A stretch of DNA of 64,000 nucleotides from Ornithodoros turicata (Eukaryota > Arthropoda > Arachnida > Ixodida > Argasidae): positions 86,160,160 to 86,224,159 of the forward strand of contig NC_088202.1 in NCBI RefSeq assembly GCF_037126465.1, in the 5' to 3' direction. Positions 56,691-64,000 of this stretch are shown here, one piece after another. Each line of letters opens with the position of its first letter. Position 1 is the stretch's first letter. A model generated the notes under the pieces. It was given only the letters and a program-made list of their open reading frames with translations, was not told the DNA's origin and did not search any database. A program made the translations under genes and the position numbers.

Positions 56691-57511
56691 CTGCAATGGT
56701 ACATACAGTGTAAGTGGCTGTATCCGCAAACTTCGCGAAAAAATATACTATGGAAATAAAGAGCGTAGTTAATGTATTGTATGCAACATCGTAAGTAGAT
56801 GAATAAAAATCATGGGTACTAGCGTCTATAAATGTCGATTAACAGTAAAAATTTAATTTTCAATAACTTTCTATATATTTCAATGATTTTCAGATTTTCA
56901 AATTTCCGTTTCATGGATTTTTGGTTGGTGATATCTGTTTGTGTATTTCGCTTCTCAACCAGACACACCTCTGTCAAACATGTTCACATTCATGTCGATT
57001 ATCGACATTGAAAACTTCATCGTGGACACTAATACGAAGCAGCAACTAATTTGACGCTATTCTGGGCAACAATAGGGTCTTCAGAGAATGTTCGTGTATT
57101 CGAAGCGAATAAGGATGAAAAACAGTTTTACTTAAATATATATTTTTCCTGTACAAGACATACATACGTACATTTAGTGTTGTATTGAGCTATAGCGCTA
57201 TTCTGCCTGAGAGAGCGTAAATACACCAAAGAAATGGACCCCGTAAAATGGATAGCTCGTAAATGGATACCGTATTCTTCTTATGAGCGTAATATTTAGA
57301 CATCATTGCTCCACTTCCTCCTCTCAGACAAAAAAAAAAAAAAAAAAAACGGAGCGACTTAAAAGGAACATGAGGCGAGCTTTTCCGCATATAGACATTT
57401 GGTGCGGCAGAGCACGCTTTACAGGCTCTTTGCCCAGCATTTCGGTCGACGGTGGTATAGAGGATGAATTCTCTCGCCAGATTTGTAATGTAATACTGAT
57501 TTCTTTATGAT
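56691..57511. other. No gene; probable bsh intron 1 or upstream DNA
   Basis: AT-rich, with a 20-A run at 57331-57349. No exon-like or regulatory motif can be supported by eye. Confidence 0.4.
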
Positions 57512-57954
57512 TTAAAGGAGCACCACAATGCAAAAAGTCTAATCGCGGAATGAAAGATGTGGTTACCTTTACACTAACACAAAAAGAGCGGGAGTCACCC
57601 GTTGCGCCGTTTATGTGATTTATGGGCACAACAACCTGCAATTTACACTTTCCGTCTTCCTCTCATTCTCAAGAAGGCCGCCACTGGGGAGCGGGCTCTC
57701 ATTGGTCTCCTCAAACGATTTTCTCCTATCATCGACGGAGATCGTTTGGAGGGACCAATCCGATGACTATCCGCATTGTCGCGCTTCTTGAGAAAGAGAA
57801 GAAGGGGGAACGCGTGAATTGCGTTTTTTAAATTTTCTATCGATCATAAATCACGAACTACGCAACGAATGACTCCCGTTCCTTCTGTGTTAGAGTCAAG
57901 GTAACGGTATTTTTCATTCCGCAAGTTTTTTTTTCACTTTCGTGCTCCTTTAAG
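57512..57954. mobile_element. Palindromic MITE with TTAAAGGAGCAC ends
   Basis: The left arm ttaaaggagcaccacaatg, then gcggaatgaaagatgtggtt, then aacgg/cgggagtcac blocks, recurs inverted to gtgctcctttaa at 57954. Arms of about 200 bp fold back on each other with mismatches. TTAA at both edges may be the target site (piggyBac-type MITEs use TTAA), but overlap with the terminal bases leaves this open. Confidence 0.75.
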
Positions 57955-58588
57955 CAAACGCTGAATTCGGTGACTTGTCCTCGCCAAAGCACAGTCAATC
58001 TGTTGAGCACGGTTCTAACATTTCACCAACTCATCTATACTGACATGTCACAATAACCTCAGAAAGAAGTTACCGAAATAGGCCATGCGCTTACGAGTGT
58101 TTCAAACAAGCCCTCAAATTTTGATTTCGCCCACTTTGTAAGGTGAGGGCAAGAGAGACTGTCCCCTCACCTTGAGCTCAGGAGACTCCGCCACCCTTCA
58201 TGCATAAAACGGGTAGGTTGTCAGCTGTGGCAATGCTGATGAGTTTCGCTTCACTCAAGGTCACAGGTTTATTTACAACTTAAGCGCAGACAGCTGTTAT
58301 TTCAATTGTACCGTCACTACCATTCTGACAAAAACGCTTTCCCATCCTAAAGTCGTGTATTTCTATCAATCTCGTAGGGAAAGACTAGTTATTGCCTAAT
58401 TAACCTCTAGAAGAGCGCAAGCGCAAAAGGCGACACGGACGACACAGAGAAAAGACCTTCCCTTACGAATTAACAACAGTAGTACGCACGAACAGGTCTT
58501 GAACTCGCAACTTGCACGATCATCTTTAAAAAAATACGATTCTTTCGTTTATCAAAATGGCAGCGTGTGCCTGTTGGTACATGACTGA
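57955..58588. other. No gene recognised
   Basis: Unassigned DNA between a MITE and the Penelope-like element. No motif is seen. Confidence 0.4.
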
Positions 58589-58816
58589 ATTAAAACCGGA
58601 GCACGGAACACAGACAAGAACACACGGACGACACTTGCTCCACTATCAACAGATTTTTTAATGGCAGCAATCCTTAAATAGGAGTTGCCGAGGGGAAAGG
58701 GGGAAAACCAAACAAGTCACGTTTCATGTCCTACATCTGCCTTCTAGATACTTAGTTTCTTCACGTGTCAGTGCCACCAGACGGTTCGCTGACACAATTA
58801 TCCCTGACTGGGGGAA

Positions 58817-59989
58817 TTGTCCCTGACAGAAGACATTAAGAAGACGTTAAACTTGGGACCAAAGTTCTGTCCAAAGCAGGATGTGTCTGCTGTAAGAAAA
58901 GCGTCGTTTGTCAGAGGAATGTGCGCAAGCATACTTGAACAAGACAGGGCCAGATTTATCAAAGAGGGCATAACCTGCCTGGAAAAGATTGAACAACGTC
59001 TACCAAAGACACAGAGAGCTGTAAAGGTTAAGAAGATAGCAGCATCTCTACAACAGCAAGGAGTTAAGCTGTTAGAAGCTGATAAGGATGGTTGTTTTGT
59101 CGCTTTACACAGTGGCCTTTATCATGAAAAGGCTGCCCAAGCAGTGGCCAAGAACTTCAAAACTACAGAGAAGACTGAAAGGGGCAACCTGAAGACGAGT
59201 GTAGTGAAGAAGTGCAAAGACCTCTCCTTGAACAGTGTCGCCAACAACATAGCAAAGGTAAAAAAAGACATTCTGGAAATCTTCTTCACCGCCAAACTTC
59301 ACAAACCGGACATTCGTTTCAGACCTATAGTATCAGAAAAGGCAACATGGCAGACGGAGTTAGGTGCCTTTTTACAAAAGACACTGCGGAAGTTGACAAT
59401 CAGTGACCCGTTTAGGATCAAGGACTCGCAGGAAGTTGTGAATTTTTTACAAGAAAACTTAAACACTAATCTAAGTGTTATGTCAATCGATGTAAAGGAC
59501 CTCTATTATTCTATTCCTACAAGTCCCTTAAGTGAATGTGTTGAGGACTGTATTCAAGACAATGGCATTATCCAGTTCCAGAATGAATGCTGTTTTAGTA
59601 GCCAGGACCTGTTGTATTTGTTGGATTTATATCTGCAGTCACTAAAAGTGAAGGTTGACGACAAAGTGTATACTCTAAAGTCGGGTATTTGCATAGGGTC
59701 CTGCTTAGCCCCCTTATTGTCGGATATTTCCTTGGGATCTGTAGACAATGAAATTTTTAATCTTTTACAAACGTCGGGAGTCAGAAAGGTGTTTAGATTT
59801 GTCGACGATTATCTTTTATTTATTGAGGGTCAAGTTGATGAACAGGTGATTTTAAATGTGTTTTCGACTCATGCTGAGTTCACCCACGAATTACCGGAAA
59901 ATGGGAAGCTGCAGTTCCTTGATTATGTTTTATTCAGGGAACTAGCAACTTATGCTGGCAATATAAACAGAGGTCCCAAAAACCCTTAA
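58817..59989 (+). pseudogene. Penelope-like reverse transcriptase (RT core intact)
   Basis: Telomerase-related RT that primes on chromosomal DNA. The 390-codon open stretch shows FFTAKLHKPDIRFRPIVSEK (RT2a-like block), VMSIDVKDLYYSIP (block A with the first Asp), SGICIGSCLAPLLSDI (block B), and FRFVDDYLLF (block C, VDD catalytic pair), then ENGKLQFLDYV. The first codon called is TTG, so the true N-terminus is absent, having been replaced by the inverted repeat. Near 59950 a frame change occurs: the continuation CWQYKQRSQKPLMPF is read in another frame. All three catalytic aspartates are present. Downstream blocks are in 59989-60207 and 60496-60813. Confidence 0.88.
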
Positions 59990-60295
59990 TGCCATTTTGT
60001 TCGAACCGTTCGAAAACCGAAAGGAATGGAATAGGCATATTCTGCATCAGAAAATCCTTAATGAAATCATGCCTTCATCAGGTCCAGGAAAGTGTTTTAA
60101 TACAGGTGTTCCGTTTGGCTGAGGCTGGGTTTCCTCATCATGTGATAGCTTCAATATTGCTTAGGTTACAAAAAGAGGTGAAAGGTGTAAAAAAAAGACC
60201 GGAATAGGCCGTCAGAACGACCAGTAGCTGTGCCATATATACACAAAACATCTCACGATATGAAAAAAATGGCAAGCAGGTTCGGCGTACCAATA
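59989..60295 (+). pseudogene. Penelope-like element, linker between RT and GIY-YIG
   Basis: The frame with MPFCSNRSKTERNGI and FRLAEAGFPHHVIASILLRL stops at 60205-60207. A further shifted frame gives PYIHKTSHDMKKMASRFGVP, the conserved linker ahead of the endonuclease. Two frame changes in 300 bp show decay. Confidence 0.75.
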
Positions 60296-60301
60296 GTTCC
60301 A

Positions 60302-60379
60302 CCAAGCACTGGGGTAGAGTATCGCCTGTTGCGATGAAACTCCCCACTCTCCAAGGCCGAAAATAAAGTTATTGTTGTT
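60302..60379 (+). mobile_element. SINE/LINE 3' tail inserted into the Penelope-like element
   Basis: 78 bp ending aataaagttattgttgtt, flanked by gttcca at 60296-60301 and 60380-60385. Removing it with one duplicate restores an in-frame join between the linker and the endonuclease. The (GTT)n tail is typical of arthropod SINEs and their partner LINEs. Confidence 0.7.
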
Positions 60380-60489
60380 GTTCCAGTAGTTTTCAGTTCA
60401 TTGCCCAAGTTGTCATCATTGATTCTAGTGACCAATGCAAAACCATTGCAGCTGTGTGATGTGAATCACAAGAACCAGTATGTAAAATG

Positions 60490-60813
60490 TGACTCGTGTA
60501 TGAAATTCCCTTATCGCGTAAAAAAGTGTATATAGGACAACCGGGAAGATGTATCAATCAACGTCTTAAAGAGCATGACTACAACACCAAAGACACAGCT
60601 TGTGGTACACTTGGGGTGCATGTAATGAAGTGTGGTTGTACACCCGATTTTACAAAAACACAGATAAAGGGTAGGTACAAAACAAAAACTGAAAGGGAAG
60701 TGTTTGAAGCCTTTTTAATCGAGAGATTGGGCAAAGATAATTGTGTCAGCGAACCGTCTGTGGCACTGACACGTGAAGAAATTAAGTATCTAGAAGGCAG
60801 ATGTAGGACATGA
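60490..60813 (+). pseudogene. Penelope-like GIY-YIG endonuclease
   Basis: The frame encodes VYEIPLSRKKVYIGQPGRCI followed by NQRLKEHDYN, then HVMKCGCTPDF and KTEREVFEAFLIERLG, ending with TREEIKYLEGRCRT. VYEI is the GIY equivalent and VYIGQ the YIG; the conserved Arg of NQRLKEH and the Glu of EVFEAF are in place. The domain looks intact, but it cannot be joined to the RT because of upstream frameshifts and the 78-bp insertion. Its last 75 bp are repeated, inverted, at the element's left end. Confidence 0.85.
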
Positions 60814-60941
60814 AAAGTGACTTGTTTGGTTTTCCCCTCGGCAACTCCTATTTAAGGATTGCTGCCATTAAAAAATCTGTTGATAGTGGAGCAGGTGTCG
60901 TCTTTGTGTTCTTGTCCGTGTTCCGTGCTCCGGTTTTAATT

Positions 60942-62589
60942 ATTTCGGTTAATTATGTCCAGAAGGAACATCAGTTTCGTGACATGCTGACACCTGATGA
61001 AAGTTATCATTTTGTATGTTCTGCTACTGTTCAGAAGCTTCTCCATTGCGGCGCGTACTTTAGAGTTGAGACAGTTATTTATTTTTATCGTTGTAGAATT
61101 GCATTCATTCAACGTAATTGCAAATTATGCATTATAAGTACGGGAATATCAATATATATAGTTAAAAAGTTCAAAGGATCACGTACAAAGTATTTGGCAG
61201 AGGTAAGCATACACTATGCGCACAAACACGTAACGTCTAAACTTGGGTGTCTCGTGATCCTTCACCTAATACTAAGACACATACATATGATGCTGAATAG
61301 GCTGTGTCTGTCTTTACCTATGGTGACGAGGCCCAATGCCCCATTTCCAGAAAGCTCACGAGATCTTCTTATGTAATATGTACCTTATTGATAATATAGT
61401 GAGGAGCGCTGAAAAGGCCATGGCAAGCGAATTGTCCGATGTATACATGTTATATTCATGACCATGGAACACACGAAAGCAGATGTCCGTCTTGCGACCC
61501 TTCATGGAATTCGTGCAAACTACCGGATTGATCGACTCTCTCTAAAACCCTGTCAGCGTCGTCAGCATCATCCTCATCACCATCCTCTCATTTTCCCCAA
61601 TAGCAATGGGGTAGCATTCTGCTCAATGAGCGGAAGTCATCCCCATATCATCGTCATCATGTATTTCTCTCTCTCTCTCATGATTTGTAGTCAAATGCGA
61701 CTTCCTGAATGCCGCATCCTGCACGAAGGACTATGAACACATCACACTTGTCTGGGAAGCACACTGGAGGCAAGATTGTATCACCTCTAGAAACGCTAGT
61801 GAAAGAATGAGGCATTGCTGATGTTTACCCTGTGCATATACTGCCATGGATAATGCTTGAACATTAAGGCCGCTATTAGGGATCTCTCAGGGTGTAAAAT
61901 ATCATGTATGTACACAACCTACAGTTAGTGGCCAGTTATGCAAAACAGGACACACCAGGCATTCAGGAACACCGCAAGAAAGCAATGTCTGTAGTAGGCC
62001 ACTATGAAGATAGCACCCAGGTCCAAGAACGATTACATGGCTATCAAAAACAGCCTGATGGTGACGCACTCCATGTGTAGCAAGAGGTGGAGACGAGGTG
62101 AAATAGCTTCGAGAGTCAATGAGTGTGGACTTCGCTTCTCACGGTATGCTTATCGATGGACTCACAGTATCCCAGTGGAAGTAGGTCAAAAGGTATATTG
62201 AGATGCCCTCGAACCTTTGGCAGAGGCCGCAAGCACTGCCGAAAGACCTGAATACTCTACTTTGTTTACCCATTTTCTACCGCATTTCTGTACACCCGAA
62301 ACGTTCAGTTGAAAAATAAATCTTTAGCCTTGCTCAGAATCTTATCAAAATAATAAAGACAGCATTTTGAGACTACCAACTATACGAGGGATGCTCCGAA
62401 AATAATATCTCGTATTTTTAATATGAAAAGTACAATAGGTATACAGTGATACCAATAAATAGAACAAGTCTTTTCAACAAAATTCACGTAGTCACCGTTC
62501 GTTAGTCACGTTCGTAAAAATCAACGACAACAGAGTTAAATTTTCCAAAGCGAGATATTCGAAATGGCTTTTGACTTCGAGGCTCTCGT
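60942..62589. other. No gene; one mariner-type end at 62383
   Basis: tacgagggatgctccgaaaa at 62383 has the look of a mariner terminus (TACGAGGG...CCGAAAA); its partner is not seen. Other ORFs, including one of 188 codons that starts in the Penelope-like repeat, are not convincing. Confidence 0.4.
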
Positions 62590-63066
62590 TGCTCGCTTCC
62601 GTTCCAGTCGATTTCGAAACTATAGCGTCACTTAATTCCTCGCGGACCACTGACCACGGTATCGAAAATCCCACGCGAAATACTGGTGCAGTTTCACTGT
62701 TATTCGACGGACTATGACAAGAGCAGGCGACGGATATTGCGGGCATGCCGGAATTCCCTCTCTGGAAAAGCGAGGAAACTTCATTCTGTAACCGGCCACT
62801 GATGGCACGCCTTTGAGAAAAGGAATGCCGCGGCCGTCTCATAGAGTCACGGGTTGTCTGGACGGCGCCTTCCCTCGTCTGCGCGCCGCCCTCTCATTCA
62901 TTCGCTTACGTAGTGACGTCACGGCGCTGGAGCTTGTGCAGCCGCGGAGGCGGCGCTGATCTTTAAAATCCGTTTAATTAATATCTAAGAACTTTTGGAA
63001 CGAAAAAATTAGCCAGGTAGACTGTTGGTCGATGCCGAACACAGTGGTCGCTTTAAAGACGCTTGT
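62590..63066 (-). repeat. Interspersed repeat family A, copy 3
   Basis: The reverse complement matches copies 1 and 2: gttcggcatcgaccaacagt, taattttttcgttccaaaag, ccagagagggaattccggca and gtggtcagtggtccgcgagg. This copy is complete at both ends and lacks the extra segment of copy 1. Confidence 0.8.
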
Positions 63067-64000
63067 GGAGCGGGAGGAGAGCGAACATCGCGAGAGTGTC
63101 TGTGGGGGGGCTTCCCTTCGCCTCAGGTACAACCCAACTGACGCGACGCGGCTTCACCGATGCTTTTCCCCGCCTTAAATTGTGACCCGTTGTTTGTACA
63201 ACAGTTCCCGATAACATCAATACCATACTACAATGGTTCCGAACTTACATTATTGGAGGGAACCCGTCACTGTGCCAGCACGACCTCGGGGAACTTACTA
63301 CACTGGGGCAACTGTGTAGAAGTGGGTAAGACGAACTAGATGTCGTACAAGTAGAACATTTTTGTTTTCTATAACAGATTAATTAATTGTTTGGTCACAA
63401 GGTGTCACTTGAGGTTTGCCGGATTCATTCAACTGTTTCACAATACTTCCCCGCAGATAACGCGTTTTGGATCGCGACTGATGTTCGTAAATCTCCAGTC
63501 TATGCAGGAGAGTAGCTCGGAATTTTCTCCGAAGTAGCTCCGACACTCCAAGTGCCTGTAATAGAAACACAAGAGAAAGGGAAAAGCGTGGAGCGGAGAA
63601 ATTGTGGGGGGTGAGTTGCGGATTGAGCAACCAATGAAGACGACAGCTGCTGGCTCTACTATTTGCATGACTGTCAGCCGCTCAACCTGGTCCTACGATC
63701 TCGATGTCAATCCCAATGCCAACGATCAAATTTCGAGCGCGATAACAAGGCTGCCCGAGATTAGCGCAAATCCCCCCCCAAAAAATTTCAGTTGCAGTTA
63801 TCTTCATTGTACACAATGTGCTCAATGTCCACTGCACCGTCTGTGCTGGGAAAGCAACACTCCCTGAAAGTGCATTGCTTCTGTGGCTGTAATAACAGCT
63901 CCTTACGCACATTTTGTGCTGCACCTGCAAAGAGGCGGTAACAGGCAAGGTTAGCACCTTTTTACACCCTTTCGTCAGCCGCTATGTTAACTTAGGTGGT
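63067..64000. other. No gene recognised
   Basis: Short ORFs only. An 8-C run lies at about 63772-63779. Nothing supports a coding or RNA gene. Confidence 0.4.

Larger units (their letters stand above)
58589..60941 (+). mobile_element. Penelope-like retroelement, nearly full, with inverted terminal repeats
   Basis: The left end 58589-58805 and the right end 60736-60941 are inverted copies, about 95 percent alike by eye: attaaaaccggagcacggaa at the left pairs with ttccgtgctccggttttaat at the right, and the match continues through ggcagcaatccttaaatagg to a segment that belongs to the 3' end of the coding region. Such terminal 'pseudo-LTR' repeats in inverted orientation are an established trait of Penelope-like elements. 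Between them lie RT and GIY-YIG coding parts in the same strand. Frameshifts and a small insertion disable it, but the RT core is intact. Confidence 0.88.

Noticed and set aside
60810..61376. 188-codon ORF after the Penelope-like element
   Set aside because: Begins within the element's terminal repeat and continues into flanking DNA; no motif.

Overview
The window is eukaryotic, repeat-rich intergenic and intronic DNA from an animal, most likely an arthropod and probably a chelicerate such as a tick. That is an inference from the content: Penelope-like retroelements, a THAP-type P element, a hAT transposase with a BED-type start, many non-LTR fragments, tRNA-headed SINEs, palindromic MITEs and satellite DNA. 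There are no bacterial operons, no CRISPR array and no intact mobile-element protein-coding gene.

Only one host gene is recognisable. It is a brain-specific homeobox gene (bsh/Bsx type) on the minus strand. Its homeodomain is split between an exon at 56506-56690 (homeodomain residues 1-44) and a terminal exon at 53121-53288 (residues 45-60 plus an acidic tail and stop). The 3.2 kb intron between them carries a SINE. The first exon is not seen and probably lies beyond position 64000, so everything from 56691 to the window end may be intron 1 or upstream DNA.

Layout. 0-11 kb: a dead non-LTR reverse transcriptase, copies of an unclassified interspersed repeat (family A), a GC-rich repeat (family B) and an endonuclease (EEP) fragment. 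11-19 kb: a 549-bp exact direct repeat flanking an internally deleted P-element transposase, an inverted structure, the GIY-YIG 3' end of a Penelope-like element with a hammerhead-like motif, a palindromic MITE and a GCGGGT-rich repeat. 19-30 kb: a tRNA-like unit, a 399-bp satellite array (about 22.1-25.3 kb), a minus-strand LINE ORF1 with zinc knuckles, a MITE nested in another repeat, and a LINE 3' end inserted into a family A copy with a 13-bp target duplication. 30-38 kb: a MITE and a hAT element with terminal inverted repeats and a decayed transposase. 39-51 kb: SINEs, Harbinger-like MITEs, a 1.1-kb fold-back element, a short LTR element, an EEP fragment and a tandem/inverted array of tRNA-like units. 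51-64 kb: microsatellite, the homeobox exons, a palindromic MITE, an almost complete Penelope-like retroelement with inverted terminal repeats, and another family A copy.

The mobile parts do not form one pathway. They are layers of independent insertions, several demonstrably nested, so relative ages can be read off. The most useful observations are the homeobox gene, the Penelope-like element, the P-element deletion derivative inside an exact duplication, the tRNA-bearing array and the 399-bp satellite.
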